In this document: in pieces, positions 1 through 8,319 of the stretch | Layout: every line of letters begins with the position of its first letter | Numbering within the stretch: the stretch's first letter is position 1 | Assembly (NCBI GenBank): GCA_024405015.1 | Contig: JAKSPE010000006.1 | Location: forward strand, 46,424-110,423 | Origin: Sphaerochaetaceae bacterium | Lineage (GTDB): Bacteria > Spirochaetota > Spirochaetia > Sphaerochaetales > Sphaerochaetaceae | Direction: 5' to 3' | DNA: 64,000 nt | Program-made: the position numbers and the translations under genes | Notes under the pieces: generated by a model | Seen by the model: only the letters and a program-made list of their open reading frames with translations | What the model was told of the DNA's origin: nothing | Databases searched by the model: none

Positions 1-2
1 CT

Positions 3-1283
3 TTTGAGGCCGTTTTCCAAGCATCTGTCGTACTTGTTGAAACATCTCTTGTGGATTATCATTTCCCTATGGCCACAATCGATGATTTTGTTCAGGATAT
101 TCCGTTTCTCTCATTCCAGCAGCGACGAATGCTCAAGGAGCAGGCACAGGACCTGGTTCTCTGGGGACTTGATGGCAAGGACCACGACATCCAGAGCCTT
201 TGGCCAGCGGAATATGACAAGACCTCAAAGAATGAGGTTCGCAAAATCTACAGTCAGGTCATGGCTCACATCGATGCCCTCAGACACACCGAGGTCGATT
301 ACAGCACCTTTCACCCAACCTTTGACTTCAAGGAAAAGGGAGCCAATATCGTAAAGGACTTCCTGGCACCAGAGAAGATCATGGGGAAATGCCCATGTCC
401 TCGCGACGGCGAGCAGACCAGATGCTGCAACCTCAAAACCCTGGATGCCGTCCAGCAGTGCGCTTTCGCCTGTGCCTACTGCTCCATCCAAAGCTTCTAT
501 TCCAGCAATGAGGTGCGCATCGTCTCCGATCTCAAGCAGCATCTGGAGAATATGGTCCTGGAAGAGGGCACCTGGCACATCGGCACCGGTCAGAGTTCTG
601 ATTCCCTGCTTTTAGGTGACGATTACGGCACCCTCACTGCCCTCTTCTCCTTTGCCAGATTGCATCCTGAGGTGGTGATAGAGCTCAAGACAAAATGTGC
701 AAGAACCGATTGGCTTTCCATGGACATTCCGGCGAACATCGTTTCCACATGGTCCCTCAACGCCCCTACCGCAGCAGCAAAGGAAGAGCACCTGGCAGCA
801 ACGCCACATGCCAGAATCAAGGCAGCAGCCGCCTGTGCACAGAAGGGAAACCTCGTAGGGTTCCACATTCACCCAATGGTCCATTTCTGCGGTTGGCAGA
901 AGGAATATGCAGAGCTTGTGAAATTTCTCTGTGACAGCATTGACCCGAAGAATGCGGTGATGGTGGGCATGGGAACACTGACATTCACCAAGCAGAATCT
1001 CAGAACACTCAGAGAGTCTGAACGCCCAACTCGAGTCACCCAGATGCCTCTTTCACCAATTGCCGGAAAATTCTCCTATGACCTTCAGACCAAGCGACAG
1101 ATGTTCTCCCATGTCTATTCCTGCTTTCCTCAGGACTGGAAGGAAAACGTGTTCTTCTACCTATGCATGGAGGACCCAAGCCTGTGGCAGCCGTGCCTTG
1201 GAAGGTCATATGCGTGCAACGCCGATTTTGAGAACGACATGAAAGAGCACTATCTGGCCAAGGTGAGAGGAAAGGCAAATTAA
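3..1283 (+). CDS. Spore photoproduct lyase-like radical SAM protein (5' end open)
   Basis: Radical SAM protein of the spore photoproduct lyase (SPL) family. The Fe-S ligand motif CAFACAYC (CxxxCxxC) is visible about one third into the protein, preceded by a Cys-rich stretch (KCPCPRDGEQTRCC). The later segments STWSLNAPT, GFHIHPMVHFCGW and GMGTLTF match the barrel core of SPL proteins. The reading frame stays open to the left window edge, so the true start is probably outside; in-window candidates are GTG 51 and ATG 69. Classical SPL repairs the spore thymine dimer, but spirochaetes do not sporulate, so DNA repair is only a family-based guess and the substrate is unknown. It is followed by a separate promoter for the next gene. 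Confidence 0.8.
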   Translation, partial: FEAVFQASVVLVETSLVDYHFPMATIDDFVQDIPFLSFQQRRMLKEQAQDLVLWGLDGKDHDIQSLWPAEYDKTSKNEVRKIYSQVMAHIDALRHTEVDYSTFHPTFDFKEKGANIVKDFLAPEKIMGKCPCPRDGEQTRCCNLKTLDAVQQCAFACAYCSIQSFYSSNEVRIVSDLKQHLENMVLEEGTWHIGTGQSSDSLLLGDDYGTLTALFSFARLHPEVVIELKTKCARTDWLSMDIPANIVSTWSLNAPTAAAKEEHLAATPHARIKAAAACAQKGNLVGFHIHPMVHFCGWQKEYAELVKFLCDSIDPKNAVMVGMGTLTFTKQNLRTLRESERPTRVTQMPLSPIAGKFSYDLQTKRQMFSHVYSCFPQDWKENVFFYLCMEDPSLWQPCLGRSYACNADFENDMKEHYLAKVRGKAN

Positions 1284-1321
1284 CCAGATCATGTGTCACT
1301 TTTCAATGAAGTAGACAAAAA

Positions 1322-1350
1322 TTGATTTATTGTCATATTAATGGTAGAAT
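1322..1350 (+). promoter_or_regulatory. Sigma-70-type promoter of the E2-like gene (leaderless)
   Basis: A -35 TTGATT (1322-1327), 17-bp spacer and -10 TAGAAT (1345-1350). The -10 ends 8 nt before ATG 1359 and there is no Shine-Dalgarno sequence, so transcription should begin at or next to the start codon. Confidence 0.65.
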
Positions 1351-1358
1351 CACAAGCC

Positions 1359-2306
1359 ATGAGACGAAATGACGCAAAACTGGTATACGATATACCTCTC
1401 TATAACAAGATCTTCCCGTACATGATGAAGAGAAGATGTGATGCTCTGGTCTACCACAAGCTTCAGATGGATGTCACAAAGACACTGGATTACATCCGAA
1501 AGTACAACGCAACAAAACCTGAGTTCCGACTCAAGTTCTTCTATGTGTTCTGTGCAGCTCTCATGCGAACCTTTGCCATGAGACCAGAACTCAACCGATT
1601 CATCGCCCGCTATCACTATTGGCAGAGAAACGAGCTTTCCATGAACTTCGTCGTCAAAGAGAAGTTCACCGAAGAGGCTCCTGAGACAAGTTCTCCGCTG
1701 ATTTTCCGCCCGGACATGACACTCTTTGAATATGCCAAGGTCATGGACCAGTACATCAATGATGCAAGAAACGTCTCCGAGCAGTCCAACTTCACCGATG
1801 ACACCATTGGTCTTCTGATGCACTTCCCGACATGGCTCATCGCCCTTGCCGTCAAGATTCTGGGTTCCATGGACAGACGTGGCTTTGCACCAGGATTCCT
1901 CAAGGAAGCCGATGGACTTCATACATCTGTCTTCGTCTCCAATCTCGGTTCCATCGGAATCGAGGGTGGAAGTCCAATGCATCACCTCTATGAATGGGGA
2001 ACAACCAGTGTGTTTGTAACCATTGGTGCTTTGGACAGAAAACGAGAGTTTGATGACGACGGCAAGGTCATCTCCTGCAAGGAGACCGTTGAAATCGGCG
2101 CTACCGTTGATGAGAGAATCACATCGGGTTTCTACTTTGTGAAGAGCATGCACTATCTGCAGTATCTTCTTGACCATCCAGAGGAATTGGAGAAGGTTCC
2201 AGAGCTTCCACCTGCCCCTCTAACAAAGAAAGAGTACAAGCAAAAGCTCAAGGAGCAACAAAAGCTCATGAAAGAGAAAAAGAAAGCCAAGAAAAGCGAA
2301 AGCTGA
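1359..2306 (+). CDS. Lipoyl-less E2-type acyltransferase-like protein
   Basis: A 315-residue protein with the fold signature of the catalytic domain of 2-oxoacid dehydrogenase E2 / chloramphenicol acetyltransferase-like proteins (VFVSNLGSIGIEGGSPMHHLYEWGTTSVFVTIG). There is no N-terminal lipoyl or peripheral-subunit-binding domain. The E2 active-site motif DHRxxDG is replaced by DERITSG near residue 250, so the catalytic His and the Asp are both absent. The C-terminal 35 residues are very Lys-rich. ATG 1359 is preferred over the in-frame ATG 1341 because a promoter -10 overlaps the latter. The window also holds an E1 alpha/beta pair at 53.6-55.7 kb, but nothing shows that they work together. 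Function unknown; an acyltransferase-derived non-catalytic role is possible. Confidence 0.75.
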   Translation: MRRNDAKLVYDIPLYNKIFPYMMKRRCDALVYHKLQMDVTKTLDYIRKYNATKPEFRLKFFYVFCAALMRTFAMRPELNRFIARYHYWQRNELSMNFVVKEKFTEEAPETSSPLIFRPDMTLFEYAKVMDQYINDARNVSEQSNFTDDTIGLLMHFPTWLIALAVKILGSMDRRGFAPGFLKEADGLHTSVFVSNLGSIGIEGGSPMHHLYEWGTTSVFVTIGALDRKREFDDDGKVISCKETVEIGATVDERITSGFYFVKSMHYLQYLLDHPEELEKVPELPPAPLTKKEYKQKLKEQQKLMKEKKKAKKSES

Positions 2307-2313
2307 GTTGAGA

Positions 2314-2347
2314 AAGAGTGCTGAAGACTATGGCACTCTTTTTTTTG
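2314..2347 (+). terminator. Rho-independent terminator
   Basis: An 8-bp stem (AAGAGTGC 2314-2321 with GCACTCTT 2333-2340) is followed by an unbroken T tract, directly after the stop of the E2-like gene. Confidence 0.85.
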
Positions 2348-2529
2348 TCCACCGACATCATTGCTTATCGATTCCAGCGTGCGCGGTGAGTACAGCGATC
2401 CCACTGATCCCGGCGATTGACATCAAGTACAGCGTTATAAGCGCCATTTATATGGATTTTGAGAAATCAGTGTTGTTCTGTGTAATCTGTGCAATCTGTT
2501 TTACATCCTGCACAGCATCCTTGTTCTGT

Positions 2530-3252
2530 TCAGAGTGCACCAAGCCTTGACAGCAGAACTGCAATACCACAGCTGCAGGCAGTCTCGGTTCGAAGGACGC
2601 GAGAGCCCAAAAGCATTGGTCGATAGCCGGCATCAGAGAAAGCCTTGCGCTCGCGATCTGACCATCCGCGCTCAGGTCCGATTGCCAAAACAGCGTTAGG
2701 AAGGACATCGGCCTGGCTTAGTGGAATGGCACCTACCACGTTATCCAGCATGATGAATGTCGTATCTTCACAAGACAGCTGCTTTGCCTTTTCGATGGCC
2801 GAATCCGCAGAGTATGTGAAGATAACTTCAGGCATCCCTGCATGACAGGCCTGCATGGCACCATCCAAAAGATATTCCTTGTACTCTCCTGTCTTGTAGA
2901 GATTGCTGGAAAGATAGGACTTCTCTCCGGTATCGGAGCCGCAAAGGATGATCCGCTGAACTCCAAGGCAGACGGCCTCACGCAAGATCCTTTTCATGCA
3001 GATCGGTCTCACCTGGGCACAGATGAGAGTGACAGGATAAAGGCTTGGCTTGATTTCCCCTTCATAGGAAATCTGAATACCCTCCTCGGAAAGGGATACT
3101 ACTGTTGCAGTGCCTTCGCTTTCGTTGAGGATACCCATTTTAAAGGTGTCACCCACCTTGAGTTTCAGGACCTGGGAAATGTGCTTTGCCCTCTCATCGG
3201 AGGCTGGAATAAGTCCGCCTTGCGGCATCTGTTCAAAAAGGATCATGTTCAT
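2530..3252 (-). CDS. rsmE: 16S rRNA m3U1498 methyltransferase RsmE
   Basis: SPOUT-class methyltransferase that makes N3-methyluridine at position 1498 (E. coli numbering) of 16S rRNA. The hallmark C-terminal motifs AIGPERGWSDRE and LGSRVLRTETA, which form the SAM-binding knot, are intact, and the N-terminal PUA-like part (HISQVLKLKVGDTF) is present. At 240 residues it is of family length. The start at 3252 (MNMILFEQ) fits the family and lies 7 nt downstream of a TATGAT -10 element with no Shine-Dalgarno sequence. The gene is divergent from the oligopeptide-binding protein gene. Downstream lies about 180 bp with no convincing gene. Confidence 0.93.
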   Translation of the reverse strand: MNMILFEQMPQGGLIPASDERAKHISQVLKLKVGDTFKMGILNESEGTATVVSLSEEGIQISYEGEIKPSLYPVTLICAQVRPICMKRILREAVCLGVQRIILCGSDTGEKSYLSSNLYKTGEYKEYLLDGAMQACHAGMPEVIFTYSADSAIEKAKQLSCEDTTFIMLDNVVGAIPLSQADVLPNAVLAIGPERGWSDRERKAFSDAGYRPMLLGSRVLRTETACSCGIAVLLSRLGAL

Positions 3253-3259
3253 GAAAACA

Positions 3260-3318
3260 ATCATAGCATAAAGCAAAAACCCTTTACAGTTGAAAACCCC
3301 TATCATTTGGAGTAAAAT
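3260..3318. promoter_or_regulatory. Divergent promoters of rsmE (-) and the peptide-binding protein gene (+)
   Basis: On the minus strand TATGAT (3265-3260) ends 7 nt before the rsmE ATG. On the plus strand TTGAAA (3290-3295), 17 bp and TAAAAT (3313-3318) precede ATG 3334 by 15 nt, which would give a leader of only about 8 to 9 nt and no ribosome binding site. Confidence 0.55.
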
Positions 3319-3333
3319 TCTCTTGCTCTACTT

Positions 3334-4776
3334 ATGAAGAAACTGTTTGCTATCACCATTGCAATGCTTCTGGCTGTTGCATGCCTTCCGCTTTTCGCAC
3401 AGTCACAAAGCGAGACTCTACGCATCATGATGGATCCGGGAAAGGATCAGATCATACTCAATCCGTACACCGCATCGGACAGCAACAGCATCATCCTCAT
3501 GCTCAACATGTATGACGGACTCTTCCAGTACGACAAGGCCACAAGTGATCCGATTCCAGCCATTGCCACAGGTTACACCACATCAGAGGATGGACTTCAG
3601 TGGACGTTCTCCTTAAGGCATGCACGTTTTTCAGATGGAAGCGACATAACTGCAAACACCTTCATCGAGTCCTGGAACTACATGGTCAACGGACCTTTGG
3701 GAAGCAATCTGGATTTCGTGCAGAGAAATAAAAGTGGCAAGCTCAGCCTTGAGGCTCCAGATCCATATACACTTGTGATTAACCTCCGCTATCCGGTTCC
3801 CTACCTGCCAAGTCTGCTCTGCCAGCCTTGTCTTGCGGCAATCAAGGATACGGTGACCTACAGCGGCGCCTACAAGCTCATCAGCCAGTCCGACGAGCTG
3901 ATCACGTTCCGAAGAAATGCCTATTACTGGGACACCGTTCAGACCGATTTCGTCGAAGTCATCTTAAGTGACCTCTACGGTCAGGCTTTCCTGGACGGAG
4001 ACATCCAGTGGTCCATGGCAGCGATTGCCGATGCCTCCGAACACATGGTTCTCTCAAAGCTCTATGCAACCACCTTCTTCTATTTCAGCGCAAAGGATGG
4101 TGCCTATGCCAATGACAACATCCGCAAGGCCATGATTTCCATCATTCCATGGGATATCATCCGAAGCATCCAGGGAAGCCTTTTGGAGTCCACATCCATC
4201 GTTCCGGACAGTGGTGTCAGCGCACAGATCAACGAAGACATCATCAGTCTTCTGGCTGCAGGCGGATACCCATATGGCCAAAAGCCTCTTCCTATGATCC
4301 GCATGGCCGTGACAAGAGGTTCCCAGAACTCCGCTGTCGCAGAGCTAATTGCAGAACTTTGGTCCAGAACACTCGGTGTTACCGTCACAATCAGCACCGT
4401 ACCTCTTACCGTCTATGCCTCTGTTCCAGAAGAGAACCCATATGACTTTTGCACCATCACCTGGATCGGTGACTACTCCGACCCTATGGCATTTCTGGGA
4501 CTCTTCGAATCGGATGGGTCTTTCAATCTTGCAAACTTCTCCAACGCTGAATATGACAACCTTCTAGACAGTGCCAGAAACGCAGCCGATGCGCTGACAC
4601 GACAGAGTCTTCTCAATCAGGCAGAACAGGTTCTTTTGAATTCAGGAGTTGTCATTCCAATGTCCACCGCATTTGCCACCAATTTTGTGCGCAAAGACCT
4701 GATCTCCGGTTGGGAGACCAATCCACTGGACATTCATCTTTTCAAGTACATTTCATTCTTTGCTGAGCAGACATGA
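3334..4776 (+). CDS. Peptide ABC transporter substrate-binding protein (SBP family 5)
   Basis: Extracytoplasmic family-5 solute-binding protein (OppA/DppA type) that binds oligopeptides or other ligands for an ABC importer. An N-terminal signal peptide (about 22 residues, cleavage likely after LFAQ) is followed by the family pattern of two lobes: LNPYTASDSNSIILMLNMYDGL, then SEDGLQWTFSLRHARFSDGSDITANTF, and a C-terminal part with DFCTITWIGDYSDPMAFL and YDNLLDSAR. No permease or ATPase gene is adjacent, so it serves a transporter encoded elsewhere. Its 3' end overlaps the convergent ispF by 24 bp. Confidence 0.9.
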   Translation: MKKLFAITIAMLLAVACLPLFAQSQSETLRIMMDPGKDQIILNPYTASDSNSIILMLNMYDGLFQYDKATSDPIPAIATGYTTSEDGLQWTFSLRHARFSDGSDITANTFIESWNYMVNGPLGSNLDFVQRNKSGKLSLEAPDPYTLVINLRYPVPYLPSLLCQPCLAAIKDTVTYSGAYKLISQSDELITFRRNAYYWDTVQTDFVEVILSDLYGQAFLDGDIQWSMAAIADASEHMVLSKLYATTFFYFSAKDGAYANDNIRKAMISIIPWDIIRSIQGSLLESTSIVPDSGVSAQINEDIISLLAAGGYPYGQKPLPMIRMAVTRGSQNSAVAELIAELWSRTLGVTVTISTVPLTVYASVPEENPYDFCTITWIGDYSDPMAFLGLFESDGSFNLANFSNAEYDNLLDSARNAADALTRQSLLNQAEQVLLNSGVVIPMSTAFATNFVRKDLISGWETNPLDIHLFKYISFFAEQT

Positions 4777-5232
4777 GCTCTGGCAAACGACAGCATCACC
4801 TGCTCCAAGTTCGCCCAGCATATGCTCTGCCGTTTTGGCTTTGACAGTAAAGTCCTCAAATCCGATGTCAAGAGTAACAGACATGAACTGTCTGATATTA
4901 TCCTTGTAAGGTCCAAGTTTCGGACTCTGGAGAATCACCGTGGTATCGACATTCACAATTGAGTAGCCCTTGCTGTGAATCATATCAACAACATCCTGAA
5001 GAAGAACAACAGAGCTGATTCCCTCGTAGTTTGGATCCGTATCCGGAAACAGCGTTCCGATGTCTTCCATGCCGGCGGCCCCCAAAAGAGAGTCGATTAC
5101 CGCATGAATCAGGGCATCTCCATCGGAGTGTCCAAGACAGCCCTTGTCACTTTCGATCTCAATGCCGCCAAGAACAAGAGGTCTGTCTTTCACAAGCTTA
5201 TGGATATCCCAACCGGTACCGATTCTTATCAT
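4753..5232 (-). CDS. ispF: 2-C-methyl-D-erythritol 2,4-cyclodiphosphate synthase IspF
   Basis: Cyclises CDP-methylerythritol 2-phosphate in the MEP isoprenoid pathway. The family N-terminus MIRIGTGWDIHKL supplies the metal-binding Asp and His of the DxH motif; GHSDGDALIHAVIDSLLGAAG and GxLFPDTDP are conserved, as is the C-terminal KAKTAE(H)MLGELG segment. At 159 residues it is standard length. ATG 5232 is set by the family start and by an AAGGAGG ribosome binding site lying inside the last codons of ispD, with only one base between the ispD stop and this ATG. Third gene of the carD-ispD-ispF operon. Confidence 0.95.
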   Translation of the reverse strand: MIRIGTGWDIHKLVKDRPLVLGGIEIESDKGCLGHSDGDALIHAVIDSLLGAAGMEDIGTLFPDTDPNYEGISSVVLLQDVVDMIHSKGYSIVNVDTTVILQSPKLGPYKDNIRQFMSVTLDIGFEDFTVKAKTAEHMLGELGAGDAVVCQSSCLLSKE

Positions 5233-5233
5233 G

Positions 5234-5953
5234 TCAGTGTCCCTCCTTAAGATCCTGGGCGTATGTGATTTTGCTGTTGCTCTTGCTCCCCTGCACAAAG
5301 GCCACCTTTTTGCCGAAGTCCATAAAGATCTCTGTGTCATCGGTATAGGCCTTACCCGCTATGGCCGCACAGTGTGCGTCATAGATGTCCGGGAAACGGA
5401 AAGACTGCGGCGTCTGGACGGTGCACACACCTTCGCGGCTGAGTCTTCCACATAAAAAGCCATCCTTATCAACCTGCACAAGAGTATCGGTCATACGGAT
5501 GCAAGGACAGGCGCCACCATGCTGAAAAGCTGCATTGATACAGCTAGACACAAGAGCCTTGTCTACATAAGGTCTGGCACCATCATGGATGCTGACAATA
5601 TCAATGGCAAGTTCTTGTGCCATATCATTTAAAGCAGAAAGTGCATGGAAGACTGAAGCCTGTCTGGTATCACCGCCTTTCACATACAGAACTTTGACAT
5701 CCGACAGGTTTGTAAGGACTGCTGACTGATCGATCAGAGCCTTTACCGCCTCAAGGTCACCATCGCGGTAAGTCACCACGACTGCAACCAAACCAGGCAC
5801 CTGAGTAAACGGAGCGATTGCCCTACATAATACAGGCATTTCACCGATAGTGAGAAATTCCTTTTTGACCGGATTCTTGGCGTCAGAGGACTCGTTGAAT
5901 CTGCGAGACGATCCCGCAGCTGTCACAATCACTGCATGGCGCAATGGCATCAT
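5234..5953 (-). CDS. ispD: 2-C-methyl-D-erythritol 4-phosphate cytidylyltransferase IspD
   Basis: Forms CDP-methylerythritol in the MEP pathway. The nucleotide-binding N-terminus AVIVTAAGSSRRF (variant of the AAGxGxR motif) and the sequence HDGARPYVDKALV are typical, as is VQTPQSFRF. The start overlaps the carD stop in an ATGA arrangement (ATG 5953 or the next codon 5950), indicating translational coupling. In many spirochaetes and some other bacteria ispD and ispF are fused; here they are separate but tightly packed genes. Confidence 0.93.
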   Translation of the reverse strand: MMPLRHAVIVTAAGSSRRFNESSDAKNPVKKEFLTIGEMPVLCRAIAPFTQVPGLVAVVVTYRDGDLEAVKALIDQSAVLTNLSDVKVLYVKGGDTRQASVFHALSALNDMAQELAIDIVSIHDGARPYVDKALVSSCINAAFQHGGACPCIRMTDTLVQVDKDGFLCGRLSREGVCTVQTPQSFRFPDIYDAHCAAIAGKAYTDDTEIFMDFGKKVAFVQGSKSNSKITYAQDLKEGH

Positions 5954-6450
5954 TTCTCCAAATGAGAGAAGATGGTCTTTTCAATCTCTTTCTTGTCCTT
6001 GTTCAGGGCATAGGAACATTCGTCAATGAGAAGGCTCAGAGCATTGTCATAGAGCTTTCTTTCCTGAACCGGAAGCTCCTTGACCTTGCTTCTGTGATAG
6101 AGACCCTGTACGACCTTGGCAATGGAATTGATGGAACCTTCCTTGATGAGGTCAACATTCATCTGGTAACGGGCCTTCCAATCAACGGAGACAGGCTCGT
6201 ACTTGCTGGAGATGATATCAAGTGCCTTGAGGGCCTCGGCTTCAGATACGATGGCACGAACACCGGAATCCTCAACCTTCTCAACAGGGATGCTAACAGT
6301 CATGTCAGACATGTCAATGTAGATGACGTAATACAGGACTGGAACGTTGCGAACGGTGCGCTCTCTGATGTCCTTTACGACACCAACTCCCTGAAGAGGA
6401 TAAACTACATGTTCACCGATTTTGAATTGAAGCTGCTTATCTGAAGTCAT
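5950..6450 (-). CDS. carD: CarD-like RNA polymerase-binding transcription factor
   Basis: CarD/CdnL family protein (166 residues) that binds the RNA polymerase beta subunit and stabilises open complexes. The N-terminal Tudor-like RNA polymerase-interaction domain is seen in FKIGEHVVYPLQGVGVVKDI and VLYYVIYIDMSDMTVSIPVEKVEDSGVR; the C-terminal half is helical (KARYQMNVDLIKEG, QERKLYDNALSLLIDE). An open frame extends upstream, but ATG 6450 is the family start and sits 6 nt downstream of a TATAAT box, so the mRNA is predicted leaderless. The linkage to ispD matches other spirochaete genomes. Confidence 0.92.
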   Translation of the reverse strand: MTSDKQLQFKIGEHVVYPLQGVGVVKDIRERTVRNVPVLYYVIYIDMSDMTVSIPVEKVEDSGVRAIVSEAEALKALDIISSKYEPVSVDWKARYQMNVDLIKEGSINSIAKVVQGLYHRSKVKELPVQERKLYDNALSLLIDECSYALNKDKKEIEKTIFSHLEK

Positions 6451-6456
6451 GGTCTC

Positions 6457-6485
6457 ATTATACCCCAAAATTGGGCACTGAACAA
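6457..6485 (-). promoter_or_regulatory. Promoter of carD-ispD-ispF
   Basis: On the minus strand TTGTTC (6485-6480), 17 bp, TATAAT (6462-6457), then 6 nt to ATG 6450. No ribosome binding site is present. Confidence 0.7.
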
Positions 6486-6510
6486 GCAAGCAATATAGAA
6501 AAAAAGTACT

Positions 6511-6528
6511 CGTTACGTTATAGTAACG
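6511..6528. promoter_or_regulatory. Small inverted repeat between carD and malQ
   Basis: CGTTAC (6511-6516) and GTAACG (6523-6528) form perfect 6-bp arms around GTTATA. The sequence overlaps a TATAGT that could be a malQ -10. It could be an operator; there is no second copy in the window to support this. Confidence 0.25.
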
Positions 6529-6572
6529 CGATGTCTCAACGCTTTTGGCGGGGCATCTGAGGAAAAAGACAA

Positions 6573-8111
6573 ATGGCAAAGAAAACAGCAGGCGAAAACA
6601 AGCCGATTCTGAGCACCAGACGTTGTGGTGTTCTCATCCATCCGACATCATTTCCATCCCCTTTCGGCATCGGCGATCTGGGAATCGAGGCAAGAAAGAC
6701 TCTCCGAATGCTGTCCCAGGCAAAGGTCTCCCTTTGGCAGATCCTTCCACTGGGACCTACCGGTTTCGGTGACAGCCCTTATGCCGCAAGATCCACATTC
6801 GCAGGAAACGAGCTTCTGATTGACCTCAGGTCTTTGGACATGCTCTGCGATTCAGAAGGTCTTGGAAAGAAATACGACGACTCTGAGAACCAGACCAAGG
6901 GCAGAGTCAGCTATCCGGATGTTTATGCCAACAAGATGGTCCTTCTAAAGGAGGCAGCCCAGCTTTTCATTGCCGGCAAGTTCCCAAAGACAGACTATGA
7001 GGCTTTCTGCAAGGAAAACACCTGGTGGCTGGATGATTATGCCCTGTTTCAAGCACTTGTGAACCACTTCAACGACTCTCGCTGGTTCCTTTGGGACGAG
7101 GACATCAAAACCCGCAAAAAGAGTGCCATCTCCAAGTGGACAAAGCAATTGTCCAATGAGATTGAAATCTACAAGGTCCTGCAGTACTTCTTCTTCAGCC
7201 AGTGGAATTCCCTTCACCGATTTGCCAATGAGCTTGGCATCAAGATCATCGGCGACATTCCAATCTACGTCGCGGGAGACAGCGTGGACGCCTGGACGAA
7301 CTGGAGCCTTTTCAAAATCGATGCAAAAGGAAACCAGACAGCACTTGCAGGCTGCCCACCAGATGCCTTCACCGAAGATGGTCAGCTGTGGGGAAACCCG
7401 ACCTACAATTGGCCAGAGCATGAGAAGGATGACTATGCCTGGTGGAGAAAGCGCATGGAAATGACCTTGAAGATGGTTGATGTCGTCAGAATCGACCATT
7501 TCAGAGGCTTTGAGTCCTATTGGGAAGTCCCTATGGGCGAAACCACTGCCAAGAACGGAAAATGGCTTCCAGGACCTGGCATGGACCTTCTGAAGCACTT
7601 CAAGAACATGAACGTCATCGGCGAGGACCTGGGATTCATCACACCAGAAGTCCTGGCCATGAAGAAAAAAAGCGGTTTCCCAGGCATGAAGGTCATCCAG
7701 TTCGCATGGGATGCAAAGGATGGCTTCTTCGACACCACAAACACAAGCCTTCCTCACAACTACGAGGACAGTAACTGCATCGCCTACACAGGAACCCACG
7801 ACAACGAGACCACACGAGGCTGGTACGAGAACCAGAGTGACTTCATGAAGGATATTCTCCGACGCTATTTCCAGAGCCCAGATGAAGATATCGTATGGCA
7901 GATCATCAGAACCCTCATGGGAAGCGTTGCCAACACCGTGGTGATTCCAATGCAGGACATCATCGGCCTGGACAACAGCGCCAGAATGAACCTGCCGTCT
8001 TCTGTTGGTTCTGCCAACTGGTCATGGAGATTCGATCCAGACACCGTTCAGCCTTGGATGCTCGACAGACTCAGCGGCATGATTGAGATCTTCGGAAGAG
8101 ACGTAAAATAA
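6573..8111 (+). CDS. malQ: 4-alpha-glucanotransferase MalQ (GH77)
   Basis: Amylomaltase/disproportionating enzyme that transfers maltodextrin segments between glucans. The 512-residue protein has the GH77 features: RRCGVLIHPTSFPSPFGIGDLG at the start of the barrel, VRIDHFRGFESYW with the nucleophile Asp, IGEDLGFITPEV with the acid/base Glu, and YTGTHDNETTRGWY with the third catalytic Asp. A GAGGAAAA ribosome binding site precedes ATG 6573. It is monocistronic between the carD promoter and a strong terminator. It likely serves cytoplasmic glycogen or maltodextrin metabolism. Confidence 0.95.
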   Translation: MAKKTAGENKPILSTRRCGVLIHPTSFPSPFGIGDLGIEARKTLRMLSQAKVSLWQILPLGPTGFGDSPYAARSTFAGNELLIDLRSLDMLCDSEGLGKKYDDSENQTKGRVSYPDVYANKMVLLKEAAQLFIAGKFPKTDYEAFCKENTWWLDDYALFQALVNHFNDSRWFLWDEDIKTRKKSAISKWTKQLSNEIEIYKVLQYFFFSQWNSLHRFANELGIKIIGDIPIYVAGDSVDAWTNWSLFKIDAKGNQTALAGCPPDAFTEDGQLWGNPTYNWPEHEKDDYAWWRKRMEMTLKMVDVVRIDHFRGFESYWEVPMGETTAKNGKWLPGPGMDLLKHFKNMNVIGEDLGFITPEVLAMKKKSGFPGMKVIQFAWDAKDGFFDTTNTSLPHNYEDSNCIAYTGTHDNETTRGWYENQSDFMKDILRRYFQSPDEDIVWQIIRTLMGSVANTVVIPMQDIIGLDNSARMNLPSSVGSANWSWRFDPDTVQPWMLDRLSGMIEIFGRDVK

Positions 8112-8147
8112 TTCCGTTTTCGGAAAGGTAAACATAAACTTAAAGCG

Positions 8148-8184
8148 AAACGGCTGGTTTTCAGACGGAAAACAGCCGTTTTTT
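8148..8184 (+). terminator. Rho-independent terminator after malQ
   Basis: AACGGCTG (8149-8156) pairs with CAGCCGTT (8173-8180), extended inward by TTTTC/GAAAA, and runs into a T tract. Confidence 0.9.
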
Positions 8185-8285
8185 GTTTGCCATTACACCC
8201 ACATCGAATGAAAGCTGCAGAAGGACAACTGTTGCTCAAAGTTGCACAAAAGCCTTTTTTCCCTGCCCTTTTATCGAAAACCGAA

Positions 8286-8305
8286 TTGACACTAAATCAT
8301 ATAAT
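8286..8305 (+). promoter_or_regulatory. Putative promoter of xpt-guaA
   Basis: TTGACA (8286-8291) and TATAAT (8300-8305) are both perfect hexamers but only 8 bp apart, so they cannot act as one promoter. TATAAT 14 nt before ATG 8320 is the better -10. No purine riboswitch fold was recognised upstream of xpt. Confidence 0.35.
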
Positions 8306-8319
8306 TGAGATGCTATGGC

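Noticed and set aside
2308..2550. 80-codon open frame on the plus strand after the E2-like gene
   Set aside because: It runs through a terminator, has no ribosome binding site and no family-like sequence.
8286..8305. A single promoter made of TTGACA and TATAAT before xpt
   Set aside because: The hexamers are only 8 bp apart, too close for one sigma-70 promoter.
8112..8319. Purine riboswitch upstream of xpt
   Set aside because: The conserved loop-loop sequences and three-way junction of purine riboswitches are not present; the only hairpin is the malQ terminator.
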